From contig NZ_VZQQ01000019.1 of assembly GCF_014397785.1 (NCBI RefSeq), positions 62,001 through 126,000 on the forward strand: DNA of 64,000 bases, written 5' to 3'. The notes under the pieces are model-generated. The model saw nothing but the letters and a program-made list of their open reading frames with translations, was not told the DNA's origin and did no database searches. Source of the stretch: Paraburkholderia podalyriae. GTDB lineage: Bacteria; Pseudomonadota; Gammaproteobacteria; Burkholderiales; Burkholderiaceae. The translations under genes were made by a program, and so were the position numbers. Positions 15,129 to 24,846 of this stretch are shown piece by piece (the stretch's first letter is position 1; each line of letters begins with the position of its first letter).

Positions 15129-17624
15129 ATGCAACGAGAAAAAATCATCGACAAGCCCTTGAGCAAATTTCCGTATCCGATTCCAAGCCGCGAAGAAATC
15201 CTCGGCGTGCTGCGCACGAGTGAAACGCCGCTTGCCGCGAACGACATCGCCGAAGCCCTGTCGATCAAGCGCCAGGAGCGCGAAGGATTTTTCAAGCGTC
15301 TCGGCGCGATGGAGCGCGACGGCCAGATCCGGCTCGATCAGCGCAATCTCTATCAATTGACGCATCCGTCGAACTTCGTCGCGGGTCGCGTGCAGGGGCA
15401 TCGCGACGGCTACGGCTTCCTGATTCGCGACGACGGCCAGGACGACCTGTTCCTGCCCAATGGCGAGATGCAGAAAGTCATGCACAACGACCGCGTGCTC
15501 GCGCGCATCGTCGGCTATGACCGGCGGGGGCGGCCGGAAGGGCACATCGTCGAGGTCACTGACCGCGCGAACAAGCGTGTGATCGGTCGTCTGCTCAACG
15601 AAAACGGCGCGCTGATCGTCGCGCCCGAAGACAAGCGCATCGGCCACGACATCCTGATCACGCAGAACACCCGCAAGGCGAAGGTCGGCCAGGTCGTGGT
15701 GGTCGAGCTGACCGATTTCCCGAGCCGGCATTCGCAGCCGCTCGGCCGCGTGGTCGAAGTGCTCGGCGATATCGACGACCCCGGCATGGAAATCGAAATC
15801 GCGGTGCGCAAGTACGGCGTGCCGCACGAATTCAGCGAGGCGGCGCTCGGCGAAGCGGCCAAGCTGCCCGACGAAGTGCGCCCGGCCGACATCCGCCATC
15901 GCGTCGATCTGCGCGACGTGCCGCTCGTCACGATCGACGGCGAGGACGCGCGCGACTTCGACGACGCCGTCTATTGCGAGCCCGTGAAAGTCGGCCGCGG
16001 CGATGGTTTCCGCCTGATCGTCGCGATCGCGGACGTGTCGCATTACGTGCATCCGCAAGGCGGGATCGACACCGACGCGATCGAGCGCAGCACGTCGGTC
16101 TATTTCCCGCGCCGTGTGATCCCGATGCTGCCGGAAAAGCTGTCGAACGGACTGTGCTCGCTGAATCCGCAAGTCGACCGGTGCGTGCTCGTGTGTGACC
16201 TGATCGTCACCGCGCGCGGCGACGTGAAGGCGTATCAGTTCTATCCGGGCGTCATGCATTCGGCCGCGCGGCTCACCTACACCGAAGTCGCCGCGGTGCT
16301 GAAAAACACCAAGGGCCCGGAAGCGATCCGCCGCGCCGCGTTGCTGCCGCAACTGCAAAATCTGTATGGCGTCTACAAGGCGCTGTTCGCGGCGCGCCAG
16401 AAGCGCGGCGCGATCGACTTCGATACGACGGAAACGTATATCGTCTGCAACGCGCAGGGCAAGATCGAGCAGATCGTGCCACGCACGCGTAACGACGCGC
16501 ACAAGCTGATCGAGGAATGCATGCTGGCCGCGAACGTGTGTGCGGCGGATTTCCTGAAGCGCAACAAGCATCCGGGCCTGTTCCGCGTACACGCGGGCCC
16601 GAGCGCGGAAAAGCTCGAGAACCTGCGCACGTTCCTGCGCGGCATGGGCCTGACGCTCGGCGGCGGCGACACACCGCACGCGAGCGACTACGCCGCACTG
16701 ATGGCACAGATCCGCGACCGGCCCGACGCCTCGATGCTGCAGACGATGCTGCTGCGCTCGATGCAGCAGGCGGTCTACAGCCCCGACAACATCGGCCACT
16801 TTGGTCTCGCCTACGAGGCCTACGCGCACTTCACGAGCCCGATTCGCCGTTATCCTGACCTGCTCACGCATCGTGCGATCTACGCGATTCTGCAGGGCCG
16901 TAAATATCAGCCGCAGCCGTCGCATGGCGTCGAGCTCAATACCGCGCTGTCGCCGCGCGCCCGCGCGATGCAGCAAGCCGATGAGGAAAAGCGCGGCGCC
17001 CGCGCGCGCGGGAACAACGTGGCGATCTGGGAAGAGCTCGGGCTGCACTGCTCGGCGAACGAGCGCCGCGCGGACGAAGCATCGCGCGACGTCGAAGCGT
17101 GGCTCAAATGCTATTTCATGCGCGACAAGCTCGGCGAAGAGTATGGCGGCATGGTCAACGGCGTCACGTCGTTCGGCATTTTCGTGCAGCTCGATTCGCT
17201 GTTCATCGAAGGTCTGGTGCATGTGACCGAACTCGGCTCCGACTACTTCCAGTACGACGAGATCAAGAACGAACTGCGCGGCGAGCGCACCGGCATTCGC
17301 TATCGGCTGTCGGATCGCGTGCGGGTGCAGGTGAGCCGCGTCGATCTCGACGCGCGCAAGATCGACTTCCGACTCGTGCGCGATACGCCGATCAAGCCGC
17401 CCGCGGCACGCGGCATCGCGGCGGACAAGGGTGATGGCAGCGGCCCGCGCCTGCGCGCGTTGCCGTCGGCGGAAAGCGGCCCGTCTGTACAGGGTCCGCG
17501 GCGCAACAAGGCCGCGCCCGCGCAGAGCGCGGCGGTCAAGGAGGCGCGCGCGGCGCGTGGCGCGGCGAAGAAGCACGGTGTCGCGACCAAGGCGGCGCCG
17601 AAGCAGGCACGCAAGAAGCGCTGA
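15129..17624 (+). CDS. rnr: Ribonuclease R
   Basis: This 831-residue 3'-to-5' exoribonuclease degrades structured RNA and works in ribosome and tmRNA quality control. Domains in order: a winged-helix N-terminus (REEILGVLRTSETPLAANDI, about residues 20-39), two cold-shock OB folds (from about 80), the catalytic RNB domain with the acidic cluster IDGEDARDFDDAVY at about 265-278, an S1 domain near 640-720, and a Lys/Arg/Ala-rich tail of about 100 residues typical of Burkholderiales. Length and motifs are complete. The ATG at 15129 was used; a shorter form starting at the family's KPLSKFPYPIP block is possible. rlmB lies 132 bases downstream on the same strand, a conserved pairing. Confidence 0.97.
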   Translation: MQREKIIDKPLSKFPYPIPSREEILGVLRTSETPLAANDIAEALSIKRQEREGFFKRLGAMERDGQIRLDQRNLYQLTHPSNFVAGRVQGHRDGYGFLIRDDGQDDLFLPNGEMQKVMHNDRVLARIVGYDRRGRPEGHIVEVTDRANKRVIGRLLNENGALIVAPEDKRIGHDILITQNTRKAKVGQVVVVELTDFPSRHSQPLGRVVEVLGDIDDPGMEIEIAVRKYGVPHEFSEAALGEAAKLPDEVRPADIRHRVDLRDVPLVTIDGEDARDFDDAVYCEPVKVGRGDGFRLIVAIADVSHYVHPQGGIDTDAIERSTSVYFPRRVIPMLPEKLSNGLCSLNPQVDRCVLVCDLIVTARGDVKAYQFYPGVMHSAARLTYTEVAAVLKNTKGPEAIRRAALLPQLQNLYGVYKALFAARQKRGAIDFDTTETYIVCNAQGKIEQIVPRTRNDAHKLIEECMLAANVCAADFLKRNKHPGLFRVHAGPSAEKLENLRTFLRGMGLTLGGGDTPHASDYAALMAQIRDRPDASMLQTMLLRSMQQAVYSPDNIGHFGLAYEAYAHFTSPIRRYPDLLTHRAIYAILQGRKYQPQPSHGVELNTALSPRARAMQQADEEKRGARARGNNVAIWEELGLHCSANERRADEASRDVEAWLKCYFMRDKLGEEYGGMVNGVTSFGIFVQLDSLFIEGLVHVTELGSDYFQYDEIKNELRGERTGIRYRLSDRVRVQVSRVDLDARKIDFRLVRDTPIKPPAARGIAADKGDGSGPRLRALPSAESGPSVQGPRRNKAAPAQSAAVKEARAARGAAKKHGVATKAAPKQARKKR

Positions 17625-17756
17625 GATTGTCACAGCGCCGGGACCGCGCGCAGCGGGCACTTGAATGGGTGCCGGTTGCGCGCGGTCTGCCTTTTGGTTT
17701 CATATTCATCACAGTGGCGCGCGCCGAACGCGCGCCCAATCAAAGGTTGTTCAGTC

Positions 17757-18509
17757 ATGGCACGTCATAAGGTTTTATACGGTTTCCACGCAGTGACCGC
17801 GCGCATTCGGCACGATGCGTCGACTGTCGAGGATGTCTATTACGACGCGACGCGCAAGGACCGTCGTATGACCGAATTCCTGCATGCCGCGAAGGACGCG
17901 GGCGTGCGTCTGATCGCAGCCGACGAAACGCGTCTGTGGGGCCTCGCGCGCACCGAACGTCATCAGGGCGTGGTCGCGCGCGCGGGCGATCTGCCGCTCG
18001 CGCAGAACCTCGCCGAACTGCTCGACGGCATCAGCGGTTCGCCGCTGATTCTCGTGCTCGATGGTGTGACCGATCCGCACAACCTCGGCGCCTGCCTGCG
18101 CGTCGCCGATGCGGCCGGCGCGCACGCGGTGATCGCGCCGCGCGATCGTGCGGTGGGACTGAACGCGACCGCGGCGAAGGTCGCGAGCGGCGCGGCCGAC
18201 ACGGTGCCGTACATCACCGTCACGAATCTGGCGCGCGCGCTGCGCGAGCTCAAGGATGCTGGCGTGTGGGTGGTCGGCACGGCCGACGACGCGGGGAAGA
18301 GCGTCTACGAAACGGAGCTCGACGGGCCCGTGGCGCTCGTGATGGGCGCCGAAGGCGAGGGCATGCGGCGTCTGACGCGCGAAACTTGCGATGTGGTCAT
18401 GAACATTCCGATGGCCGGGACGGTGGAGAGTTTGAATGTGTCCGTGGCGAGCGGGGTGTGTTTGTTCGAGGCTGTGCGGCAAAGGTCGGTGAAGAATCCT
18501 GAATCCTGA
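17757..18509 (+). CDS. rlmB: 23S rRNA (guanosine-2251-2'-O)-methyltransferase
   Basis: RlmB methylates the ribose of G2251 in the 23S rRNA P-loop using S-adenosylmethionine. The 250-residue protein starts at the ATG at 17757 (MARHKVLYGFHAV), where the family begins; the open frame extends 32 residues upstream without homology-like sequence. It has the substrate-binding N-terminal domain (about 1-78) and a SPOUT domain with a trefoil knot: LDGVTDPHNLGACLR, VMGAEGEGMRRL and the C-terminal IPMAGTVESLNVSVASG. All family motifs are present. It follows rnr in the same direction, which fits the rnr-rlmB arrangement seen in many proteobacteria. Confidence 0.96.
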   Translation: MARHKVLYGFHAVTARIRHDASTVEDVYYDATRKDRRMTEFLHAAKDAGVRLIAADETRLWGLARTERHQGVVARAGDLPLAQNLAELLDGISGSPLILVLDGVTDPHNLGACLRVADAAGAHAVIAPRDRAVGLNATAAKVASGAADTVPYITVTNLARALRELKDAGVWVVGTADDAGKSVYETELDGPVALVMGAEGEGMRRLTRETCDVVMNIPMAGTVESLNVSVASGVCLFEAVRQRSVKNPES

Positions 18510-18698
18510 TTGAGATGGGCCCCGAACAGCCCGTGGAACTCAGGGTACGAATTTTCGTCGATCATTTCACCAGGTACGATGTAAGTAATACGGCATTCCG
18601 TTGCTAGCGCGCTCCACGGCAAGCGGCTGGCCTCCGTCGAGCCTTCCCCGCGCCGCTCCGGTAAACTAGTGGTTTTTCACGCTTCTCCCGTCTCTCCC

Positions 18699-19394
18699 AT
18701 GACCCAAGACGAACTCAAACAACTGGTCGGCCAGGCCGCCGCCGACTACGTGAACGCCAACGTGCCGCAAGGCTCGGTGATCGGCGTCGGCACGGGCTCC
18801 ACCGCGAACTGCTTCATCGACGCGCTGGCCGCCACCAAATCCCGCTATCGCGGCGCGGTGTCGAGTTCGCTCGCCACCACCGCGCGCCTGCAATCGCACG
18901 GCTTCAAGGTGCTCGATTTGAATGAGATCGACTCGCTGCCGGTCTACGTCGATGGCGCCGACGAAATCGATCACAGCGGCGCGATGATCAAGGGCGGCGG
19001 CGGCGCGCTGACGCGCGAGAAGATCGTCGCGTCGGTGTCCGACGTGGTCGTCTGCATCGCGGATGCGAGCAAGGTCGTCGAGACGCTCGGCAATTTCCCG
19101 CTGCCGATCGAAATCGTGCCGATGGCGCGCACCGCGATCGGCCGCCGCGTGACGGCGCTCGGCGGCGTGCCCGTCGTGCGCGTGACGAAAGAGGGCGTGC
19201 CGTTCATCACCGACAACGGCAACGAGATCATCGACGCGAAGGGCTTGAGCATCAGCGACCCGCGCACGCTCGAGGCGCATATCAACGCATGGCCTGGCGT
19301 CGTCACGGTCGGCCTGTTCGCGGGTCGCGGCGCGAATCTGTGCCTGCTCGGCACGGACACCGGCGTGCAAACGATCACGTACGACCAGAACTAG
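18699..19394 (+). CDS. rpiA: Ribose-5-phosphate isomerase A
   Basis: This enzyme interconverts ribose 5-phosphate and ribulose 5-phosphate in the non-oxidative pentose phosphate pathway. The 231-residue protein has GVGTGSTANCFIDAL (about residues 28-42), which binds the phosphate, the active-site DGADEID (about 85-91), and the conserved KGGGGALTREKI (about 98-109) with catalytic Lys and Glu. The start at 18699 (MTQDELKQLV) matches the family; an in-frame upstream codon at 18669 has no support. About 190 bases separate it from rlmB and a strong terminator follows, so it may be its own unit or the end of the rnr-rlmB run. Confidence 0.96.
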   Translation: MTQDELKQLVGQAAADYVNANVPQGSVIGVGTGSTANCFIDALAATKSRYRGAVSSSLATTARLQSHGFKVLDLNEIDSLPVYVDGADEIDHSGAMIKGGGGALTREKIVASVSDVVVCIADASKVVETLGNFPLPIEIVPMARTAIGRRVTALGGVPVVRVTKEGVPFITDNGNEIIDAKGLSISDPRTLEAHINAWPGVVTVGLFAGRGANLCLLGTDTGVQTITYDQN

Positions 19395-19419
19395 GCGGAC
19401 TGCATCTCTGTTCGCGCTG

Positions 19420-19458
19420 ACGCGTGTGAGCCGTTCCAACGGCTCACACGCGTTTTTT
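19420..19458 (+). terminator. Strong rho-independent terminator after rpiA
   Basis: Fifteen-base arms ACGCGTGTGAGCCGT and ACGGCTCACACGCGT are perfectly complementary around a TCCA loop and are followed by a T run. It lies 25 bases after the rpiA stop. Confidence 0.93.
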
Positions 19459-19746
19459 ATTGCGGCCGTGTCGCACGATCTCGGCGACACCGCCCGCCAC
19501 GGCGGCATTCGCTCGTACCCGGCAAAAAACGCCTGACACCGTGCGCAGACAATTCAGCGCTGACGCCGCCGCACGACTTCGCCGCGCACGGTGCGGTGTC
19601 CGTGGTTTCACAGGGGCGAACGGACTGTCTGAACGACTCGCGTACTGTCGCACGTCGAATGTGGGCACGCGCACGCACAGCCAGCAGCGTGGCACATACA
19701 CTGTTCTCTGAGGCCAGGTGGCGTATTGCGACAGATAGGACGGAAT

Positions 19747-20976
19747 ATGAAAGTGGCGATCGTGCACGATTGGCTGGTCGCTCCCGGCGGCGCCGAGAAA
19801 GTGCTTGAGCAGATCATCGAGTGCTTTCCCGACGCCGATGTTTTCAGCGTCGTCGATTTTCTGGAAGATCGCAAGCCGCTTGCCGGCAAGCCGGTCACCA
19901 CGTCGTTCATTCAACGTCTGCCGTTTGCGCGCACTCGCTATCGCGCCTATTTGCCCTTGATGCCGCTTGCCGTGGAACGGTTCGATCTGTCGAGTTACGA
20001 CCTGGTCATCACCAGTTCTTGCGCGGTCGCGAAGGGCGTGCTGGTCGGTCCTGATCAGACGCACATCAGTTACGTGCATTCGCTGATGCGGTATGCGTGG
20101 GATCTGCAGCATCAGTATCTGCGCGAAGCGAATCTGCTGCGCGGGCCGAAGTCGTGGGCCGCGCGCGTGTTGCTGCATTATCTGCGCGGCTGGGATGCGC
20201 AGTCCACGAATGGTGTCGATCGTCTGATCGCGAATTCACAATCGGTCGCGCGGCGCATGATGAAAACCTATCGGCGTGATGCCGCGGTGATTCCGCCGCC
20301 GGTCGATGTGAACGAATTCGAACTGCGCACCGAGAAAGACGATTTCTATCTGACCGTGTCGCGGATGGTGCCGCGCAAACGCATCGATCTGATCGTCGAG
20401 ACGTTCAACGCGACCCCGCAGCGCAGACTGATCGTGATCGGCGAAGGGCCACAGATGGCGGCGCTTCGCGGGAAGGCCGGGCCGAACGTGACGATCCTTG
20501 GCTATCAGCCGTTCGGCATACTGAAGGACCATCTGGCGCGCGCGCGAGCCTTCGTGTGCGCGGCCGAGGAAGATTTCGGCATCGTGCCGCTCGAAGCGCA
20601 AGCCTGCGGCACGCCGGTCATTGCGTTCGGCAAGGGCGGGGCGCTCGAAACGGTGGTGCCGGTCGGCGACCCGCATCCGACCGGCGTCTTCTTCGCGCGC
20701 CAGACGGCCGTGTCGATGCTCGACGCGATCGACCGCTTCGAGCGGCTGAGCGCGTACATCACGCCAGCGGCATGTCGGGCGAACGCCGAGCGGTTTTCGG
20801 CTGCGGTATTCCGGCGCGCGTTCATGGCCGAGGTCACGCGCACGATCGCGGCGGGCGCTCAGGGTCTGCCGGCGATGGAACGCGGGGAGCAGGTGGAGCG
20901 GGCGGAGCCCGATCTCGCGATCCGGGAATTCGGCATGACCAGCGGCACTACGCCGAAAAGCAGGTGGAGGCACTGA
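19747..20976 (+). CDS. GT4-family glycosyltransferase, exopolysaccharide-type
   Basis: This 409-residue retaining glycosyltransferase probably adds a sugar from a nucleotide donor to a lipid-linked polysaccharide repeat at the inner membrane. MKVAIVHDWLVAPGGAEKVL gives the N-terminal glycine-containing loop. A C-terminal GT-B domain has VSRMVPRKRIDLIVETF (about residues 206-222), VIGEGPQMAALR, and the donor-binding EEDFGIVPLEAQACGTPVIA (about 276-295). The start at 19747 has a GGACGGA-like site just upstream. It is transcribed toward the convergent sugar-transferase gene at 22062 but is separated from it by an antitoxin-like gene. The C-terminal 30 residues are not conserved. The sugar and linkage are unknown. 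Confidence 0.88.
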   Translation: MKVAIVHDWLVAPGGAEKVLEQIIECFPDADVFSVVDFLEDRKPLAGKPVTTSFIQRLPFARTRYRAYLPLMPLAVERFDLSSYDLVITSSCAVAKGVLVGPDQTHISYVHSLMRYAWDLQHQYLREANLLRGPKSWAARVLLHYLRGWDAQSTNGVDRLIANSQSVARRMMKTYRRDAAVIPPPVDVNEFELRTEKDDFYLTVSRMVPRKRIDLIVETFNATPQRRLIVIGEGPQMAALRGKAGPNVTILGYQPFGILKDHLARARAFVCAAEEDFGIVPLEAQACGTPVIAFGKGGALETVVPVGDPHPTGVFFARQTAVSMLDAIDRFERLSAYITPAACRANAERFSAAVFRRAFMAEVTRTIAAGAQGLPAMERGEQVERAEPDLAIREFGMTSGTTPKSRWRH

Positions 20977-21472
20977 GGTGAGAGTCTTTCGCTGTCCTCG
21001 CCTCGTGGGGTGTTCGATAGGAGAGCAAGAAGTTTTCGTCGTCATGCAGTGACTTCGCAACGGGCAGTAACGAGCCGTTCTGACCAACATGTGTCCGGGC
21101 GGCTATTGGTGTGGGCGCGTGCGTTGCGCGCTTTGTACCGGCTGCGCGTATCGCGTATCGCGCGATGCGCGCCGCCTGTGCAAGGCCAGCTGCGGCGCGC
21201 CATTGTCAAGCAGGCAGGGTTGGACTTCAAAAAACGACATCGGGGTGCGCGCCACGCGCTACGAGCGTGATATTCGCTGGCGCGGCATGCCTCGCGTGGC
21301 CATAACGACCTGAAGCAGACGTTCGCTCTCGTGACCGCTGAATTGCCTCACTGCGAAGTTCGCCGTGCGGGCAACCCGGCGTGCCACGGCGATTCACTAC
21401 AACAGGCAGTCGTCATTCGCGCGTCATCGATTAACGTGCGGACGGCTTTTGGACGAGGACGAATTTAAACAC
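20977..21472. other. Intergenic stretch without a recognisable gene
   Basis: About 500 bases between the glycosyltransferase and the antitoxin-like gene. Small open frames lack ribosome-binding sites and family features. A toxin gene of the HigB type would be expected here if the downstream gene were a complete module, but I cannot find one in either frame. Confidence 0.5.
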
Positions 21473-21895
21473 ATGAATGCCGATCGCCTTCCGGGACCCT
21501 TTCCCGACATCTCCGCAACCTGGGCTGCGCTGAAGAGCCAGTTGCCGATCACGCCGATTCGCACCGAAGAGGATTATCACCAGATGGTGCGCGTCGCAAA
21601 CTCGCTGTCCGATCATCTAAGTGGCAACGACAGCGATCCGCTCGCCGATCTGCACGCGATCGTGACGGAACTGATCGGTCACTGGCAAGCGCGCAATCTG
21701 ACGATTCCAAAAGCGGAGCCACGCGAGGTGCTGCGCCATCTGCTGACCGCGCATGGGCTCAAGCAGAAGGATCTGGCCGGCATCGCGTCGCCGACCGTGG
21801 TCAGCGATATTCTCGCGGGGCGCCGCGCGATCAGCAAGAAGGTCGCCAAGGCGCTCGCGGTGCGGTTTCAGACCGACGTCAGCGCGTTCCTGTAG
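21473..21895 (+). CDS. HigA-like helix-turn-helix antitoxin/regulator
   Basis: The 140-residue protein starts at the ATG at 21473; the open frame goes 36 residues further upstream but without family-like sequence. The N-terminal 90 residues are helical (FPDISATWAALKSQLPITPI, then RTEEDYHQMV), as in the COG5499 group of HigA antitoxins. The C-terminal HTH spans about residues 85-140 (LRHLLTAHGLKQKDLAGIAS and SDILAGRRAISKKVAKALA). In its family it represses its own toxin-antitoxin operon. No partner toxin is seen immediately upstream or downstream, so it may be an orphan regulator. It is bracketed by exopolysaccharide genes. Confidence 0.75.
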   Translation: MNADRLPGPFPDISATWAALKSQLPITPIRTEEDYHQMVRVANSLSDHLSGNDSDPLADLHAIVTELIGHWQARNLTIPKAEPREVLRHLLTAHGLKQKDLAGIASPTVVSDILAGRRAISKKVAKALAVRFQTDVSAFL

Positions 21896-21907
21896 AAGCG
21901 GCATCGC

Positions 21908-21952
21908 GCGCGGCGGACCCGTTCATGACAGGGTCCTGCGCGGCCGCTCATT
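21908..21952. terminator. Possible bidirectional terminator between convergent genes
   Basis: The arms GGACCC and GGGTCC, extended by GC-rich partly paired flanks, form a hairpin between the antitoxin-like gene and the convergent sugar-transferase gene. Only a weak T run follows. Confidence 0.45.
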
Positions 21953-22061
21953 TTGCGTCAACGACGGTGGCTGTCGATCGGGCTGCCGGAGTCGGCATTT
22001 CTATTTGCAGCGACGTGTGCAAGGTGTTCTTCTTCGGGTTCGGCTTGCCCTGATGGCATGC

Positions 22062-23468
22062 TCAGAACGCGTTGCGCCCGACGAAGCCCTTGAAAATCGT
22101 GATGAAGACGATCTTCATGTCGAACCAGAACGACCAGTTCTGGATATAGAAGAGATCGAACTTCACGCGCGCTTCCATCTTCTCGACCTTGGTGGTCGCG
22201 CCGCGATAGCCGTTGACCTGCGCCCAGCCGGTGATGCCGGGCTTGATGCGGTAACGGTGCATGTAGCCGTACACCTGGTCCTTGTACAGGTCGTCGTGTT
22301 CGACCGCATGAGGACGCGGACCCACCACCGACATCTGACCGAGCAGCACGTTCAGAAACTGCGGCAGTTCGTCGACACTCGTGCGGCGCATGAAGCTGCC
22401 GAGCTTCGTCACGCGCGAGTCGTTGCGGGTCGCCTGCGTGATCTGGCCGTGCTCTTCCTGGTGGACGGTCATCGAGCGGAACTTGTAGATGCCGAACGGC
22501 TGGCCGTCGACGCCCTTGCGGATCTGCCGGAAAAACACCGGCCCCGGCGAAGTGAGCTTGATGCCGATAGCGAGTACGACGAACACCGGCGCGAGCGCGA
22601 CCAGCGCGAGCGCGGCGAACAGGCGGTCGAACATCAGCTTGGGCCACATTTGCGGCGGCGAGAACGGCGTCGCGCTCAGATTCAGCGTTGGCAAACCGAC
22701 GACATCGACGATCGCATGATTGAACAGCGACAGACCGCGCACATCAGGAATGAAGCGCAGATTGATGAAGTCGTGTCTGAACGTGCGCGTGAAGCGGTAG
22801 ATCGTGTGTTCCTCGGAAAGCGGCAACGCGAGCCACACTTCGTTCACGCGTTCATCGCGCACCTTCGTCGCGAACGCCTCCAGATCGGTCAGCACGGGTA
22901 GGCGGGTCAGGCGCGCGCCATACGCGTCGTGGCCTTGCACGCTGGTGTCGAACACGCACACCGGTTTGAAGCCGGCTTGCGGCGCATGCTCGAGATGCGC
23001 GAGCAGCGTGCGCGCAAAACCCGGTGCGCCGACGATCGCGACGGTGCGCGCGTTCATGCCGCGGCGACGCACGAAGCGCAGCACCACGTGGATGATGCAG
23101 CGGGTCGCGATGATCAGCGCCCCGGAGATCAGCGTCGAGTAACCGAGCCACAGGCGCGACACCGCATCCATCCGATGCAGCGTGAACGCGAGCAGGAGCG
23201 CGGTCGCGACCACCACGAGCCACGCCGCGGCGATTCTCGCGAGCACCGGCGCGAGCGCCTTGCCGCGCCAGGTCTCATAGACCCCGAAGCCCGGAAACAG
23301 CAACAGAACCAGTACACATTTGAACGCGATCAGAAGGCGCTCGGTATCGGCCAACGCGATTGGCGCAGAGAAGCGCATCCAGTGGGCGAGCAGACCGCCC
23401 GCAATCACGAAGAGTGCGTCGAGACATCGAGCAGTAATCCTGAACATTGGCAAATCGAACCCGGTCAT
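22062..23468 (-). CDS. Undecaprenyl-phosphate sugar-1-phosphate transferase (WcaJ-like)
   Basis: This 468-residue inner-membrane enzyme starts exopolysaccharide repeat assembly by moving a hexose-1-phosphate, probably glucose, from UDP-sugar to undecaprenyl phosphate. Four or five N-terminal hydrophobic helices span residues 10-130. A Rossmann-like CoA-binding-type domain (NARTVAIVGAPGFARTLLAH, about residues 138-157) follows. After one more membrane helix (about 280-303) comes the catalytic bact_transf domain with PVFFRQIRKGVDGQPFGIYK, FRSM, TSVDELPQFLNVLLGQMSVV, GPRPH and KPGITGWAQVNGYRG. Length and domain order match the polyprenyl glycosylphosphotransferase family (WcaJ, BceB). The Crp-like gene ends 15 bases upstream on the same strand, so the two are probably cotranscribed. 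Confidence 0.93.
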   Translation of the reverse strand: MTGFDLPMFRITARCLDALFVIAGGLLAHWMRFSAPIALADTERLLIAFKCVLVLLLFPGFGVYETWRGKALAPVLARIAAAWLVVVATALLLAFTLHRMDAVSRLWLGYSTLISGALIIATRCIIHVVLRFVRRRGMNARTVAIVGAPGFARTLLAHLEHAPQAGFKPVCVFDTSVQGHDAYGARLTRLPVLTDLEAFATKVRDERVNEVWLALPLSEEHTIYRFTRTFRHDFINLRFIPDVRGLSLFNHAIVDVVGLPTLNLSATPFSPPQMWPKLMFDRLFAALALVALAPVFVVLAIGIKLTSPGPVFFRQIRKGVDGQPFGIYKFRSMTVHQEEHGQITQATRNDSRVTKLGSFMRRTSVDELPQFLNVLLGQMSVVGPRPHAVEHDDLYKDQVYGYMHRYRIKPGITGWAQVNGYRGATTKVEKMEARVKFDLFYIQNWSFWFDMKIVFITIFKGFVGRNAF

Positions 23469-23483
23469 CGAGCGCCGTGCCGC

Positions 23484-24218
23484 TTATTCGACGGTCTCGG
23501 CCTGGCGCAGTCGCGGCAGCAGACGATCGAATTCCCGCTTCACGAGACCGTAGCATTCGCACGCGCGGGCTTCGAGGCCCTTGCGGTCGAGCACCTTGAT
23601 ATGACCGCGGCTATGATGAATCAGGCCTTCGTCGTGCAGCTTGCCGGCCGCTTCGGTGATGCCTTCGCGGCGCACGCCGAGCATGTCGGCGATCAGCTGC
23701 TGCGTGACGGTCAGATCGTTCGATGCCACGCGGTCCACTTCGATCAGCAGCCAGCGGCACAGCTGCTTGTTGAGCGCGTGATGGCGATTGCACGCGGCGG
23801 TCTGTGCGACCTGGGTCAGAAGAGCGTGCATATACAGCAGCATCAGGCGGCGCAAAAAGTCGGAGCGTGCGAACTGTTGCTTGAGCGCCTGCGCGCTCAT
23901 CCGGTAGGCGAAGCCGGCGCATTGCACCTGCACACGGTTGGGCATGGTTTCGCCGCCCGTGAGAACCGGCACGCCGGTCATGCCTTCGCGGCCGACCGCG
24001 GCGATCTCGACGGAACTGCCGTCTTCCATCGTCGAGAGCATCGAGACGATCGCGGTGGTGGGGAAGTACACGTGATGGATCCGTTGACCCGAGTCGCACA
24101 GCAGTTGCTCGGTGCGCAGATGAACCAGTTCGAGATGGGGTGCTAGCGCTTGCCATTCGTGCGACGGCAATGCGCCCAGCAGATGGTTACCGTGCAGATC
24201 GGATTGAAGTGTCAACAT
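23484..24218 (-). CDS. Crp/Fnr-family transcriptional regulator
   Basis: The 244-residue protein starts at the ATG at 24218, preceded by AGAGGA. The N-terminal two thirds is a cyclic-nucleotide-binding fold (LRTEQLLCDSGQRIHHVYFP, about residues 34-53; then SMLSTMEDGSSVEIAAVGRE). The C-terminal helix-turn-helix of the Crp type contains LTVTQQLIADMLGVRREGIT (about residues 168-187). The Fe-S cysteines of Fnr are not seen, and the usual cAMP-contact residues of Crp are not obvious, so the ligand is unknown. It stands directly upstream of the sugar-transferase gene and probably regulates it and other polysaccharide genes, possibly in response to c-di-GMP as in some Burkholderia homologues (inference). 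Confidence 0.88.
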   Translation of the reverse strand: MLTLQSDLHGNHLLGALPSHEWQALAPHLELVHLRTEQLLCDSGQRIHHVYFPTTAIVSMLSTMEDGSSVEIAAVGREGMTGVPVLTGGETMPNRVQVQCAGFAYRMSAQALKQQFARSDFLRRLMLLYMHALLTQVAQTAACNRHHALNKQLCRWLLIEVDRVASNDLTVTQQLIADMLGVRREGITEAAGKLHDEGLIHHSRGHIKVLDRKGLEARACECYGLVKREFDRLLPRLRQAETVE

Positions 24219-24846
24219 GATCGGTCCTCTCATGAAAGTCGCGCTTCGCGTGACTCTCTCCGTTTCTTTGATCCGATGCTGCATCCTCGGAACTGGTTGC
24301 CTCGCGACCAGTTGGGATGAACAGCGTCGGCCCCGTTTTAGGCCTGTCTGCCGCCGCCTCTGTTGTTGCGCTCGTGTGCGGTAGCACTCTGTTGCGCTTG
24401 GGTAATAGCGAGGACCGTGCCAACGTTAGGGAGAAGGCGTACTGGTGCGGCGCAGCGAAGAAACCCTTAGCGCGTCGCGAGGCGAAAAGCGGCTTTTTGT
24501 TTCAATTCTGTACACCGTCGCCGGATGGGGAGTGCATCGTATGAAAGCTTTGGCTTTCGGGGGAATCCCTTGATAGCTCGGGCCTCACGGGTAAAAACAG
24601 TCTGGCTGTCGAAGCTGTCGCAGATTTGAACCTGGCGCCGCATGCACGTTTTGAAGCACTCCTCGTGCAATGGCGAAAATGATTCAGAAGTGTTAAATGG
24701 AATACGTACGTTGTCGCACGCAACGCCTTTCAGATGCGCGAACAGTCGCGTTCGAGCCGACAGTGAGTGCTCCCGGCAGACAGTTCGAGACGTGCGAAGC
24801 GAGCTTTGACGGGCTTCGCGGGCATGCAACTAGTTCGGAATGACGA
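24219..24846. other. Intergenic stretch upstream of the Crp-like gene
   Basis: About 630 bases, noticeably less GC-rich than its surroundings between about 24480 and 24720. It must contain the leftward promoter of the Crp-like/sugar-transferase operon and the end of the GH2 transcript. I see no gene, tRNA or repeat in it. Confidence 0.5.

Noticed and set aside
14889..17660. 923-codon open frame on the minus strand
   Set aside because: It lies opposite rnr, has an Arg/Ala/Asp-rich composition without motifs, and is a typical antisense artefact of high-GC genes.
20556..20981. Second open frame inside the glycosyltransferase gene
   Set aside because: A frame shadow of the GT4 gene.
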